A DNA stretch of 64,000 bases, from NCBI RefSeq assembly GCF_014643635.1, contig NZ_BMJV01000003.1:248001-312000 (forward strand), written 5' to 3'. Positions 33,455-44,326 of this stretch are shown here, one piece after another. The notes under the pieces were generated by a model. That model worked only from the letters and a program-made list of their open reading frames with translations, was not told where the DNA came from and ran no database searches. This DNA is from Salipiger pallidus. Its GTDB lineage: Bacteria; Pseudomonadota; Alphaproteobacteria; Rhodobacterales; Rhodobacteraceae. The position numbers and the translations under genes were made by a program. Numbering within the stretch: position 1 is the stretch's first letter; the number at the start of each line of letters is the position of its first letter.

Positions 33455-34543
33455 TCAGGCGGTGCCCTCGACGCTTTGCCGGCTGACCGAGACAGCCTTG
33501 AGGACCGCATGCACCTGCATGCCCTCCGCCAGCCCGAGGGCGCCCACGGACCGACGGGTGATCCTCGCCAGCAGCAGCGCTCCGTTGGCGTCCAGCTGCA
33601 CCAGCGCGCCGGGCCCGTTGCCCATTCGGATGCCGCGCACGATGACGGGCAGCACGTTGAGGGCCGAGATCCCCTCGGGGCGGGTGAGGGCGATCATCAC
33701 GTCCTGCGCTTCGATATGCACGCGGACCGGCGCGCCGGCGGGGCGGTCTACGCGCGGCACCAGAAGGCGCAAGGCCCCGGCCTGCAACTCCGACAGACCA
33801 TCGGGATGCTGGTTCAGCAGGGTTGTCTCGATCATCGCGCCAGCGGCGCGGGGGCCAAGGGGGGTGACGGCGGGATCGCTGAGGATGACGGAGGCGGGGC
33901 CTTGCCGCACGACCCTGCCGTTGCGGATCGCAATGACCGAGGTGGCAAGGCGCGCCACCTCCGATGGGGCGTGGCTGACGTAGAGGATCGGTACGTCCGC
34001 TTCGTCCCGCAGGCGTTCAAAATAGGGGAGGATCTCGGCCTTGCGCTCGGCATCGAGCGCGGCGAGCGGCTCGTCCGCCAGCAGCAGCCGTGGTTTCGCC
34101 AGAAGCGCCCGCCCTATGGCGGTGCGCTGGCGCTCGCCCCCAGACAGGGTGGCTGGGCGGCGGGACAGGAGGTGCCCGAGGCCCAGCATCTCGGTCACGT
34201 GGTCGAAGCTTGCGCCGGATTCGGCCTTGGGGGCGAAGAAACGGCCATACGCCAGGTTCTGCCGCACGGTGAGATGGGGAAACAGCCGCGCATCCTGAAA
34301 GATGTAGCCCAGCCTGCGGCGATGTAGCGGGACATGCAGGCGTTTGTCCGCGTCAAAAAGCGGGACGTCCCCCAAGGCAATGCGTCCTGCGTCCGGGCGC
34401 AGAAGGCCGGCGACGGCGTTGACGATGGTGCTCTTGCCCGAACCTGATCGGCCAAAGAGCACGCTCACACCCTGCGGCGCCTCGAATTGCGCATCGAGGC
34501 TGAAGTCACCAAGGCGGTGGCGGATGTCGACGGACAGGCTCAT
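33455..34543 (-). CDS. modC: molybdate ABC transporter ATP-binding protein
   Basis: A 362-residue ATPase that powers molybdate import. The Walker A loop is FGRSGSGKSTIV, the signature is LSGGERQRTAIGRAL, Walker B is LLLADEPLAALD, and the C-terminal 70 residues form a mop/TOBE domain (VRVHIEAQDV to the end) that senses oxyanion. The ATG overlaps the modB stop as ATGA. It is the last gene of modABC. Confidence 0.96.
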   Translation of the reverse strand: MSLSVDIRHRLGDFSLDAQFEAPQGVSVLFGRSGSGKSTIVNAVAGLLRPDAGRIALGDVPLFDADKRLHVPLHRRRLGYIFQDARLFPHLTVRQNLAYGRFFAPKAESGASFDHVTEMLGLGHLLSRRPATLSGGERQRTAIGRALLAKPRLLLADEPLAALDAERKAEILPYFERLRDEADVPILYVSHAPSEVARLATSVIAIRNGRVVRQGPASVILSDPAVTPLGPRAAGAMIETTLLNQHPDGLSELQAGALRLLVPRVDRPAGAPVRVHIEAQDVMIALTRPEGISALNVLPVIVRGIRMGNGPGALVQLDANGALLLARITRRSVGALGLAEGMQVHAVLKAVSVSRQSVEGTA

Positions 34544-35244
34544 GCGCCGCCCACCCGGGCCGCGATGCGCCGGGACAGCACCTCGGACAGCAGCAGAGCC
34601 GCCATGGCGATGACCACGGACACGGCAACGAGGCGCAGCGCCGACGCCTCGCCCCCCGGCACCTGCAGGAAGGCGTAGATGGCCGAGGGCAGGGTGCGGG
34701 TTTCGCCGGGGATGTTGGACACGAAGGTGATCGTCGCGCCGAATTCGCCCATGGCCTTGGCAAAGGCAAGGATCGCCCCCGCAAGGATCCCCGGCAGGAT
34801 CAGCGGCAGAGTCACCGTGCCGAAGACCCAGAGCCGGGATGCGCCGAGCGTGCCCGCTGCCTGTTCAAGGCGCGGGTCGACCGCCTCGATCGACAGGCGA
34901 ATGGCGCGGACCAGCAGGGGAAAGCCCATGATGGCGGCGGCCAGCGCAGCGCCGGTCCAGCGGAAGGCGAAGACGATGCCCAGCTCGGCCAGCGGGGCGC
35001 CCACCGGCCCGCGCGTGCCGAAGGTCAGCAGCAGCAAGTAGCCGGTGACCACGGGCGGCAGGATCAGCGGCAGGTGGACAAGGCCGTTCAGCAGCTGCTT
35101 GCCGGGGAACTCCCAGCGGGCCAGCGCGAAGGCCACGAAGATCCCCGGGGGCAGCGACAGAACCGTCGCCCACAGGGCCACGCGCAGCGACAGCGCGACG
35201 GCCTGCCATTCCTCCGGGGACAGAAACTGCATGCTGGGGATCAC
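34540..35244 (-). CDS. modB: molybdate ABC transporter permease
   Basis: A 234-residue inner-membrane permease with five to six helices. The EAA loop that contacts ModC is recognisable as EQAAGTLGASRLWVFGTVTLP, quoted here as AAGTLGASRLWVF. The WLLALTFGTRGPVGAPL-like periplasmic part and GEFGATITFVSNIPG are typical. Its start overlaps the modA stop as ATGA. Confidence 0.95.
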   Translation of the reverse strand: MIPSMQFLSPEEWQAVALSLRVALWATVLSLPPGIFVAFALARWEFPGKQLLNGLVHLPLILPPVVTGYLLLLTFGTRGPVGAPLAELGIVFAFRWTGAALAAAIMGFPLLVRAIRLSIEAVDPRLEQAAGTLGASRLWVFGTVTLPLILPGILAGAILAFAKAMGEFGATITFVSNIPGETRTLPSAIYAFLQVPGGEASALRLVAVSVVIAMAALLLSEVLSRRIAARVGGA

Positions 35245-35993
35245 TCTGACAGGACGGTGAAACCTTGCCGTTCAAAGGCCTCGCGCGCAACCGGCCCCTT
35301 GAGGTAGTCGAGGAACTGCTGGCCTGCGTCGCTGCCGCCGAAGGTGGTCCGTGCGGCGGGGTAGATGATTGGATCGTGGCTGTCCTCGGGGAAGGTGCCG
35401 ATGGGGGTCACGTCATCCTCGGCGACGGCGTCGGTGGCATAGACGATGCCATAGGGCGCTTCGCCCGTGGCCACGAGGGCCAGCGCCGCGCGCACGTTGT
35501 CCGCCTGCGCCACCTGGGGCGATACCGCGTCCCAAAGGCCAAGGCTTTCGAGCGCCGCCTTGCCGTAGACCCCGGCGGGCACGCCGTCTACCAGCGCCAT
35601 GGCAAGGCGGTCATCGCCGAGCATGTCCGGCAGCGGCAGGTTTTCCGAGATGGTCACCGGCTTGGCCTCGCCATGGGCGATCAGCACAATAGAATTGCCG
35701 AGCAGGTCGCTGCGGCTACCGTCCACGAGAACGCCGTCGTCCTGCAGGGCGTCCATCCAGCTGGTATTGGCCGAGATGAACACGTCCGCCGGTGCGCCCG
35801 CCTGAATCTGCCGCGCCAGCACGGATGAGCCGGCGAACGACACGGCGGCTTCTTTTCCGGTTTCCTCGGTGTAGGAGGCCGCGATGTCATCCATGGCATT
35901 TTTCAGGCTGGCCGCAGCAAAGACGACGACGGTTTCGGCATGGGCTGCAAGGGGCAGCACCAGCGCAGCGGCAAGGCAGACGGAGCGAAGCAT
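35241..35993 (-). CDS. modA: molybdate ABC transporter substrate-binding protein
   Basis: A 250-residue periplasmic binding protein with a Sec signal (MLRSVCLAAALVLPLAAHA). The oxyanion site is built from VFAAASLKNAMD, FAGSSVLARQI, PADVFISAN, ALVDGVPAG and IVYATDA, the ModA pattern. It captures molybdate (and tungstate) for ModBC. The ATG at 35993 begins the signal peptide. Two ModE-type boxes lie within 100 bp upstream. Confidence 0.95.
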   Translation of the reverse strand: MLRSVCLAAALVLPLAAHAETVVVFAAASLKNAMDDIAASYTEETGKEAAVSFAGSSVLARQIQAGAPADVFISANTSWMDALQDDGVLVDGSRSDLLGNSIVLIAHGEAKPVTISENLPLPDMLGDDRLAMALVDGVPAGVYGKAALESLGLWDAVSPQVAQADNVRAALALVATGEAPYGIVYATDAVAEDDVTPIGTFPEDSHDPIIYPAARTTFGGSDAGQQFLDYLKGPVAREAFERQGFTVLSE

Positions 35994-36021
35994 GGGGACG
36001 GCTTTCCGGGCAGGAGGGTAG

Positions 36022-36045
36022 CAATATGTTTCGCTGAATATATCG
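36022..36045. promoter_or_regulatory. ModE-type operator, proximal
   Basis: A 24-bp imperfect palindrome; read on the minus strand it starts cgatatattc and ends aaacatattg. It resembles the ModE consensus of two TATA-rich half-sites ending in CG. It lies 29 bp before the modA start codon and overlaps a possible -10 element (TTGTGC, 17-18 bp, then cgatat/gatata), so bound ModE would block transcription. Confidence 0.6.
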
Positions 36046-36069
36046 CCACGACGGGCGCTCCGGCACAAG

Positions 36070-36093
36070 CGTTATTTCTGACGGAATATATCG
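36070..36093. promoter_or_regulatory. ModE-type operator, distal
   Basis: A second 24-bp site whose minus-strand sequence starts cgatatattc and ends agaaataacg, a closer match to the enterobacterial ModE box than the proximal site. The two boxes begin exactly 48 bp apart and share one half-site perfectly. Confidence 0.6.
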
Positions 36094-36162
36094 ATGCCAG
36101 GCGGCGCGTTCGATCATCGGATGTGGTCCACTCTGGTGCGCGCGTGCGCCCGGGTGCCTGCC

Positions 36163-36549
36163 TCAGTGCCCCTCAGGCACGTTCGCCGCATCGCTGAGCA
36201 GGGCACGCAGCCCGTCGATATGCTCGGCCCCGGCGCTTGCGGCGGCGGCTTCGGCGGCGCGGTAGAGGGCAAGCACCTGTTCACCAGTTTCCGAAAGGTA
36301 GGCCCCGCCGCCCTTTCTGCCGCCCCGTGATCGCTCGACCAGCGGGGCGCGAAAGGCGGCGTTCATCTCTTCCACGAGGCTCCAGGCGCGCTTGTAGCTC
36401 ATGGACATGGCGCGCCCGGCGGCAGCGATGGAGCCGGTCTCGCTGATATGCTCGAGCAGGTCGGCCTTGCCGGGGCCGAGCATGGCACTGGTGCCGAAGA
36501 GAATGCGCAGGCGCAGGCGCGTGTCTGGACGGGAGGCGGTGTCGGTCAT
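36163..36549 (-). CDS. ModE-like LysR-type winged-helix regulator (stand-alone)
   Basis: A 128-residue protein equal to the N-terminal DNA-binding domain of ModE (ILFGTSAMLGPGKADLLEHI, then GSIAAAGRAMSMSYKRAWSL helix-turn-helix). It ends with a helical tail but lacks the molybdate-binding TOBE/mop domains of full ModE, as in many alphaproteobacteria. Transcribed towards modABC and lying just upstream of it, it probably represses that operon. How it would sense molybdate without the mop domains is unclear. Confidence 0.88.
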   Translation of the reverse strand: MTDTASRPDTRLRLRILFGTSAMLGPGKADLLEHISETGSIAAAGRAMSMSYKRAWSLVEEMNAAFRAPLVERSRGGRKGGGAYLSETGEQVLALYRAAEAAAASAGAEHIDGLRALLSDAANVPEGH

Positions 36550-36626
36550 GGGCGCACTGTCCGGGATCAGGCTTGCGCTGGCAAGCCGCCTTGGGTCATC
36601 AGGGGCTATCGTATACGGGGGCGCGC

Positions 36627-37232
36627 ATGTTCGACGCAAGGATCCTGCCGCTGCAGAAGCGGCTGCTGAGGCCACTGGGCGCTGCGCTGCACCGCGCCGG
36701 GGTGGGTGCGGACGTCGTGACGCTGACCGGCTTCGGGCTGGGCCTCGGGGCAGTGGTGGCAGCGGCCTGCGGGGCATTTTGGCTGGCGCTGCTCGGACTG
36801 CTGGCGAACCGGCTGGCCGACGGCCTCGACGGCGAGATCGCTCGGCGTGCGGGGCCAACGGACCGGGGCGCGTTCCTCGATATCGCGCTCGATTTCATGT
36901 TCTACGCGCTGTTTCCGGTTGGCTTTGCCCTCGCGGATCCGGGGGCAAACGCGCTGCCCGCGCTGGCGCTGGTGGCGAGCTTTGTCGGCACCGGATCGTC
37001 CTTCCTTGCCTTTTCAGTCATCGCAGAACGGCGGGGCCTCACGGCGGCGGAGTACCCCACGAAGGGCATCTTCTACCTCGGAGGGTTGACCGAGGGGACC
37101 GAGACCATCGCGCTTTTCGTGCTGATCTGCGTCTTTCCGGCAGCCTTTCCGGTGCTGGCATGGGTCTTTTCTGCCGCCTGCGCGATCACAACGCTGACCC
37201 GATGGTATGCGGGCTGGCGGCTGTTTGCATAG
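36627..37232 (+). CDS. CDP-alcohol phosphatidyltransferase family protein
   Basis: A 201-residue membrane enzyme with about six helices. The CDP-alcohol phosphatidyltransferase motif is complete: DGEIARRAGPTDRG followed by AFLDIALD, the D-G-x2-A-R-x8-G-x3-D-x3-D pattern. It joins CDP-diacylglycerol (or another CDP-alcohol) to an alcohol acceptor; the identity of that acceptor cannot be read from sequence. The ATG at 36627 follows ggggcgcgc; the gene is divergent from the ModE-like gene with 77 bp between. Confidence 0.88.
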   Translation: MFDARILPLQKRLLRPLGAALHRAGVGADVVTLTGFGLGLGAVVAAACGAFWLALLGLLANRLADGLDGEIARRAGPTDRGAFLDIALDFMFYALFPVGFALADPGANALPALALVASFVGTGSSFLAFSVIAERRGLTAAEYPTKGIFYLGGLTEGTETIALFVLICVFPAAFPVLAWVFSAACAITTLTRWYAGWRLFA

Positions 37233-37249
37233 CAGGGGCCGACAAATGC

Positions 37250-37279
37250 AAAAGGCGCCCCCGTAGGCGCGCCTTTCAA
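37250..37279. terminator. bidirectional terminator between phosphatidyltransferase and csp genes
   Basis: Convergent genes are separated by the hairpin aaaggcgc...gcgcctttc. It has an A run on its left side and a T run on its right, so it can serve both strands. Confidence 0.75.
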
Positions 37280-37313
37280 AATCTCATGAACCTTTCGGAT
37301 CGCGTAATTGCGA

Positions 37314-37520
37314 TCAGAGCAGTTCGATGTTGATCGCGCTTTCGCGGCCGTCACGGCCAGCCTGAAGCTCGTAGGACACCTTTTGGTTGTCCTGCAGGCC
37401 CTGAAGGCCCGAACGTTCCACTGCAGAGATGTGCACGAACACGTCCTTGCTGCCGCCTTCGGGTGCGATAAAGCCGTAGCCCTTGGTGGTGTTGAACCAC
37501 TTCACGGTGCCAGTTGCCAT
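37314..37520 (-). CDS. cold-shock protein (CspA family)
   Basis: A 68-residue single-stranded nucleic-acid-binding OB-fold protein, likely an RNA chaperone. RNP1 is KGYGFI and RNP2 is VFVHIS. It starts MATGTVKWFN, and aggaagggg precedes the ATG. Length and sequence are normal for the family; whether it is cold-induced cannot be told. Confidence 0.96.
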   Translation of the reverse strand: MATGTVKWFNTTKGYGFIAPEGGSKDVFVHISAVERSGLQGLQDNQKVSYELQAGRDGRESAINIELL

Positions 37521-37748
37521 GGGATAATTCCCCTTCCTGTATGCGCTGCCCGCGGAACTGCGGCAGCCCGGCGTCGTCGTCTAGTCTCGACAGGGGCCGG
37601 TAAAGCAACAGGTCGGATAGAGAGTAGCTACGCGGAATATTGCCAGAAACACCTGAGTCGCGCAAGCGGCGCGACACTGGAGGGAACGGGGTGCGCGTAT
37701 GGGGCGTTTGATGCTCAACGACACGACGTACCAGAAGGAGGACCAGAT

Positions 37749-37940
37749 ATGTCGATCCAACGCATCGCGAAACAGGCTCTTTCGGCCTATGCCCGCAGCA
37801 AGTCGGGTGCCCGTCGCACCACCGCTACCGGCATGCCCACCCGCAACCGCCCGATCCGCTCCAAGAAGATACATCGCGGCCGGAGCGCCGAAGGGCAGAT
37901 CGCCGCCAAGGCGATTCGCTCCTTGCGCAAGGCGTTCTGA
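37749..37940 (+). CDS. small basic protein of unknown function
   Basis: A 63-residue, strongly basic protein (many Arg and Lys, about 30 percent together) with an Arg/Lys-rich centre (RPIRSKKIHRGRSAEG). The start is MSIQRIAKQALSAYARSKSG. It is not a ribosomal protein I recognise. A near-perfect ribosome binding site (aaggagg, 7 nt before ATG) and a perfect terminator 28 bp after the stop imply a real, well-expressed gene. The charge suggests nucleic-acid binding. Confidence 0.7.
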   Translation: MSIQRIAKQALSAYARSKSGARRTTATGMPTRNRPIRSKKIHRGRSAEGQIAAKAIRSLRKAF

Positions 37941-37967
37941 GCCGGGGCCATCGGACCCGAAGAAATG

Positions 37968-37997
37968 AAGAAGGGGCGCCCGGTGGCGCCCCTTCTT
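37968..37997. terminator. strong terminator between small basic protein gene and ettA
   Basis: A perfect 13-bp stem (aagaaggggcgcc / ggcgccccttctt) with a 4-nt loop, in the 64-bp gap between convergent genes. The T-containing ends on both strands make it usable in both directions. Confidence 0.85.
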
Positions 37998-38004
37998 GTA
38001 TTGA

Positions 38005-39660
<1,656 letters not shown>

Positions 39661-39828
39661 GCGGTCCTCCGGTGACGTTGCGCGTCAATTCGATTTGCGC
39701 CCGTGTATCGCACCCCGTCGCAGGAATGCAAAGCCCCCGGCGCTGCTGCGCCGCAAGGGGCGGTTTGTGGTTGAATCCCCCTGTCGTTCCAGTGTCATTG
39801 GCGGAACTTCCCATCCGGATAGGGCAAA

Positions 39829-40470
39829 ATGCGCTGGAATGCTTACGAGACCGGGTTCCGCCTGACCCCCGGCATGAGGGTGGGCCTGCTGGGTGGATCC
39901 TTCGATCCGCCGCACGCGGGGCATCTGCGCATCACGCTCGAGGCACTGCGGCGGTTTCGGCTCGACCGGGTGATCTGGCTGGTTAGCCCGGGCAATCCGT
40001 TGAAGGCGCGGGGGCCGGCACCGCTCGATGACCGGATGCTGGCGGCGCGGGCGCTGGTGGATCATCCACGTATCATTTTGTCGGATTTCGAACGGCTTGC
40101 CGGAACTCGCTACACCGCCGACACGCTGGCCGAGTTGCGGCGCAGCTTTCCGGCGGTGAACTTCGTCTGGCTGATGGGGGCGGACAACCTTGCGCAGATC
40201 CACCGTTGGGATCACTGGCGGACGATCATGGACAGCATGCCCGTGGGTGTGCTCGCGCGGCCCGGCCTGCGCATGGCGGCGCGGGCGTCGGTCGCGGCGG
40301 GGGTCTATCGCAAGGCGCGGCTGCCGGGGACGGCGGCGGGGCTGCTGGCCCGCAGCCCGGCGCCGGCGTGGTGCCTCGTGAACCTGCCCATGGTGAACCT
40401 CAGCTCAACCGAGCTGAGGGCCGCTGGACATAGCGCCGGGGCACATGTCGCCAAGGCAAGAAAAAAGTGA
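39829..40470 (+). CDS. nadD: nicotinate-nucleotide adenylyltransferase
   Basis: Converts nicotinate mononucleotide and ATP to deamido-NAD. The nucleotidyltransferase motif is [16 protein letters not shown], and the C-terminal ATP-binding motif appears as [22 protein letters not shown] is also typical. From the ATG at 39829 the protein has 213 residues; an internal ATG at 39874 (MRVGLLGG) would give a more standard N terminus and is equally possible. Confidence 0.95.
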   Translation: MRWNAYETGFRLTPGMRVGLLGGSFDPPHAGHLRITLEALRRFRLDRVIWLVSPGNPLKARGPAPLDDRMLAARALVDHPRIILSDFERLAGTRYTADTLAELRRSFPAVNFVWLMGADNLAQIHRWDHWRTIMDSMPVGVLARPGLRMAARASVAAGVYRKARLPGTAAGLLARSPAPAWCLVNLPMVNLSSTELRAAGHSAGAHVAKARKK

Positions 40471-40528
40471 ACGGCGCCGACGACTCACCCGCTTGCCGGA
40501 TCGTTTTCGCTGCGATTAGATCGCGCGC

Positions 40529-42028
40529 ATGATGCACTCCCTTTCCCGACGCCGATTTCTGACATCCGCAGGTGCCGCAGGCTTTGCCCTTGCCACCCCT
40601 GCCTGCGCCACGGCGCCCGAAACCTCACTGCGCCCGGCTGTCCGGGCGGATGATCTGCGCCTCAAGGCGCTTGGCACTCCCGCGCAGGTGATCGCTGCCT
40701 CCGGCCTCACCGGAGAAGTCGCTTACGCGGTGATGAACGCCCGCACCGGGCAGCTACTGGAGCATCACGACGGCACGCAGGGCATGCCGCCGGCGAGCTG
40801 CGCCAAGGCGCTGACCGCCTCCTACGCGCTCAGCACCCTCGGGGCCGACTTCCGCTATGACACCCGCGTCATCGCCACCGGCCCGGTGTCGGGCGGTACG
40901 GTGCAGGGGGATCTGCTGCTGCTGGGCAGCGGTGATCCGACGCTGGGCACCGATGACCTCGCGGCGCTGGTGGCCGATCTGAAGGGCCGAGGCGTCACCG
41001 GCGTCAATGGGCGGTTCCTCGTCTGCGGCACGGCGTTGCCCTACGAGCGCACCATCGACGCGGGCCAGCCCGACCACGTGGGTTACAGCCCTGCGGTGTC
41101 GGGGCTCAACCTCAACTACAACCGCGTGCATTTCGGCTGGAGCCGGGGCGGCAATGGCTATGACGTGACCATGGACGGCCGGTCAGACCGGCTGCGCCCT
41201 GCGGTGTCGATGGCGCACATGACTGTGGCCAGCCGCAGCAGCCCGGTCTACACCTACCGCGATGCGGGCGGACGGGACGAATGGACCGTGGCCAGCGGCG
41301 CACTGGGTGGCCGCGGGAGCCGCTGGCTGCCGGTGCGCAAGCCCGACCTCTACGCCGGCGAGGTGTTCCGCGCCGTCGCCGCTGGGCAAGGCATCTCCCT
41401 GCCTCAGCCAGTGATGGTGGCCCGGGCCCCGGGCGGTACCACGCTGGCAAGCTGGCAGAGCCAACCGCTGCGCATCCTTCTGCGCGACATGCTCAAGTGG
41501 TCCAACAACCTCACGGCGGAATGCGTCGGCATGACCGCGACCTTGCGGCGGCTGGGCAGCGTGCGGTCGATGAAACAGTCGGGGCAGGCCATGAGCGCCT
41601 GGGTCCGCGAGGAATTCGGCGGCGCGCGCGTGGATCTGCTGGATCACTCGGGGCTGGGGCCGGACAGCCGCATTGCCCCGGCAGACATGGCCCGCGCGCT
41701 CTACCAGCTGAACGCGCAGGTGGGCATCAAGTCCCTGATGAAGCCCTTCCCCATGCGCGACAGCCAGCGCCGCATTCTCGAGAACCACCCGATCGACGTG
41801 AATGCCAAGACCGGCACGCTCAATTTCGTCAGTGGTCTGTCGGGCTTTGCCGACCTGCCCGAAGGGGGCGAGCTGGTGTTCGCGATCTTCACCGCCGACA
41901 TGCCCCGCCGCAATGCGCTCAGCCGCGACGAGCGTGAGCGCCCCGAAGGCGGGGCGGTATGGAACCGTCGAGCCAAAACGCTGCAGCAGACGCTGATCGA
42001 ACGCTGGGGGCGGCTGGCCACGGCTTGA
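40529..42028 (+). CDS. dacB: D-alanyl-D-alanine carboxypeptidase/endopeptidase (PBP4, S13)
   Basis: A 499-residue penicillin-binding protein of family S13 that trims or cuts peptidoglycan peptides. The N terminus (LSRRRFLTSAGAAG) is a twin-arginine signal. The active-site motifs are SCAK at residues 90-93, SNN in KWSNNLTAE, and KTG in NAKTGTLNFVSG, in correct order. The start MM leaves two possible ATGs; 40529 is used. It is downstream of nadD by 58 bp. Confidence 0.94.
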   Translation: MMHSLSRRRFLTSAGAAGFALATPACATAPETSLRPAVRADDLRLKALGTPAQVIAASGLTGEVAYAVMNARTGQLLEHHDGTQGMPPASCAKALTASYALSTLGADFRYDTRVIATGPVSGGTVQGDLLLLGSGDPTLGTDDLAALVADLKGRGVTGVNGRFLVCGTALPYERTIDAGQPDHVGYSPAVSGLNLNYNRVHFGWSRGGNGYDVTMDGRSDRLRPAVSMAHMTVASRSSPVYTYRDAGGRDEWTVASGALGGRGSRWLPVRKPDLYAGEVFRAVAAGQGISLPQPVMVARAPGGTTLASWQSQPLRILLRDMLKWSNNLTAECVGMTATLRRLGSVRSMKQSGQAMSAWVREEFGGARVDLLDHSGLGPDSRIAPADMARALYQLNAQVGIKSLMKPFPMRDSQRRILENHPIDVNAKTGTLNFVSGLSGFADLPEGGELVFAIFTADMPRRNALSRDERERPEGGAVWNRRAKTLQQTLIERWGRLATA

Positions 42029-42119
42029 TACGGCTATCGTATCGGCGCGGCTTCTGGAGTCGCGTCGATGACGGGCAGCCCTGACAGCAAGGCGGCCGCG
42101 GGGACGTTCCCGTCGGCCC

Positions 42120-42545
42120 TCAGGCCGACAGGTGGCGAGCCCTTGCGCCGCGTTCGATGGCCGCGGCATGCAGCCGGTCGAGGTCCAGCTCGTAGCGGAT
42201 TTCCTCGAGCAGGCGCAGTTCTGTCTCGCGCAGGGTGCCGTCTGCGGCAGCCACGTCGCAGGCCAGCGCATAGGCCGTCTCGTAGAGACGTTCGGGGAGG
42301 TTGTCACGGATCAGGCCGAACAGGGCATCGAGCCCGTCTTCCTGTTCGAAGAGTTCAAAGACCATCTCGGACATGACGCGAATGCGATCAATGTCATATT
42401 CCGCGAAGACCGGCAGCATGTTGACCGAGCTTTCGATCTTGACCAGCTCGGCGGTGCGGATGTTCTGGTCGGATACCGAAACCGCGATCATGGTTGCGAC
42501 AAGGCAATCCTGCGGGGTCATGGGATGCGTGGAGGCGTCGTTCAC
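42120..42545 (-). CDS. TerB-like tellurite-resistance-family protein
   Basis: A 141-residue acidic helical protein of the TerB-like family (DCLVATMIAVSVSD, then ACDVAAADGTLRETELRLLEEI with the DG-E calcium/metal-like loop). I choose the GTG at 42545 because aggaaga lies 7 nt upstream, while the ATG at 42521 has no ribosome binding site. TerB-like proteins are often general stress or membrane-associated factors; tellurite resistance is not implied. It is divergent from the LysRS gene. Confidence 0.85.
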   Translation of the reverse strand: MNDASTHPMTPQDCLVATMIAVSVSDQNIRTAELVKIESSVNMLPVFAEYDIDRIRVMSEMVFELFEQEDGLDALFGLIRDNLPERLYETAYALACDVAAADGTLRETELRLLEEIRYELDLDRLHAAAIERGARARHLSA

Positions 42546-42699
42546 TTCGGATCTTCCTGCGTCATTCCTTTGATTTCCATTTATTGACCCGAGGCCCCGT
42601 CTGCAATAGGACGCAAGCCTGTCTGCCCTGCGCTCGCGCGGGGCAGGTCTGTTTCTACGACCAATCTTACCACACCCCGCGACATATGGAGAGTTTCGG

Positions 42700-44277
42700 A
42701 TGTCCGATCTGCGCGAAGCCGCAATGAGCTCGAAGGCCTGGCCCTTTGAAGAGGCCCGCCGCATCCTGAAACGCTACGAGAAGAAGGCACCTGAGAAGGG
42801 CCATGTCCTGTTCGAGACGGGCTATGGGCCGTCGGGCCTGCCGCATATCGGTACCTTCGGCGAGGTGGCGCGCACCACGATGATCCGCCGTGCCTTCGAG
42901 ATCATCTCGGACATCCCGACCCGTCTGATCTGCTTTTCGGACGATATGGACGGTATGCGCAAGGTGCCCGAGAACGTGCCGAACCAAGAGCTTCTGCAGG
43001 CCAACCTGCAGCGTCCTCTGACCTCGGTTCCCGACCCGTTCGAAACCCACGAGAGCTTTGGCCATCACAACAACGCGATGCTCCGCCGGTTCCTCGACAC
43101 CTTCGGCTTCCAGTACGAGTTCTACTCTGCCACGGATTTCTACAAGTCCGGCAAGTTCGACGAGATCCTGCTGCGCTGCGTCGAGAAATACGATGACCTG
43201 ATGGCCATCATGCTGAAATCGCTGCGTGATGAGCGGGCGGCGACCTATTCGATCTTCCTGCCAGTCCACCCTGAGACCGGCCGGGTGCTCTATGTGCCGA
43301 TGAAGCATGTGGATGCGGCAAACGGCACGATCACCTTCGACGATGACGATGGTCAGGAAATCACCCTGCCGGTCACCGGGGGCAACGTGAAGCTGCAGTG
43401 GAAGCCGGACTTCGGCGCCCGCTGGGCCGCGCTTGGCGTCGATTTCGAGATGTACGGCAAGGATCACAGCACCAATACGCCGATCTACGACGGCATCTGC
43501 CGGACCCTTGGTGTGCGCCCGCCCGAGCATTTCACCTACGAGCTTTTCCTCGACGACAAGGGGCAGAAGATCTCGAAGTCGCTCGGCAACGGCATCAGCG
43601 TCGACGAATGGCTCAGCTATGCCAGCTCGGAATCGCTGTCGTATTTCATGTACCAGAAGCCCAAGACCGCCAAGCGCCTCTGGGCGGCGGTCATTCCCAA
43701 GGCGGTGGACGAATACCACCAGCAGCTGCGCGCCTTCCCGGATCAGGACGCCAAGGGCCAGCTGGCCAATCCGGTGTGGCACATCCATGGCGGCGACGTG
43801 CCGGAATCGAAGATGCTGGTGCCGTTCTCCATGTTGCTCAACCTCGCCTCCGCTGCCGGGGCCGAGGACAAGGAGACCATGTGGGGCTTCATCAAGCGCT
43901 ATGCCCCCGAGGCGACGCCGCAAAGCAACCCCGACATGGATCAGGCCGCAGGCTTCGCGGTGCGCTACTACAACGACAAGGTGAAACCCACCAAGGACTT
44001 CCGCGCCCCCACCGATCAGGAGCGGGCGGCGATGGAAGACCTTGCGCAGCGCTTCCGTGATTACGACGGCGCGGCGGACGACGAGGCGCTTCAGACGGTG
44101 GTCTTCGCGGTCGGCAAGGATCACGGGTTCGAAAACCTGCGTGAATGGTTCCAGGCGCTCTACGAGGTGCTGCTTGGCCAGAGCCAGGGGCCGCGCTTTG
44201 GCGGGTTCGTGGCGCTTTACGGCGTGCCCGAGACGGTGACCCTGATCGAAGACGGCCTCGCGGGCAAGCTGGGCTGA
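42700..44277 (+). CDS. lysS: lysyl-tRNA synthetase, class I
   Basis: A 525-residue class I LysRS (archaeal/alphaproteobacterial type, also called LysK) that charges tRNA-Lys. The HIGH motif appears as [10 protein letters not shown] and KMSKS as [15 protein letters not shown] in the N terminus and the C-terminal helical anticodon-binding domain fit. No class II LysRS gene is in the window. ggagag lies 7 nt before the ATG. Confidence 0.96.
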   Translation: MSDLREAAMSSKAWPFEEARRILKRYEKKAPEKGHVLFETGYGPSGLPHIGTFGEVARTTMIRRAFEIISDIPTRLICFSDDMDGMRKVPENVPNQELLQANLQRPLTSVPDPFETHESFGHHNNAMLRRFLDTFGFQYEFYSATDFYKSGKFDEILLRCVEKYDDLMAIMLKSLRDERAATYSIFLPVHPETGRVLYVPMKHVDAANGTITFDDDDGQEITLPVTGGNVKLQWKPDFGARWAALGVDFEMYGKDHSTNTPIYDGICRTLGVRPPEHFTYELFLDDKGQKISKSLGNGISVDEWLSYASSESLSYFMYQKPKTAKRLWAAVIPKAVDEYHQQLRAFPDQDAKGQLANPVWHIHGGDVPESKMLVPFSMLLNLASAAGAEDKETMWGFIKRYAPEATPQSNPDMDQAAGFAVRYYNDKVKPTKDFRAPTDQERAAMEDLAQRFRDYDGAADDEALQTVVFAVGKDHGFENLREWFQALYEVLLGQSQGPRFGGFVALYGVPETVTLIEDGLAGKLG

Positions 44278-44326
44278 TTTTGACCGCGCCCCGCATTGCG
44301 CTATCTTCCCCTCAGGAGGAAACGCG

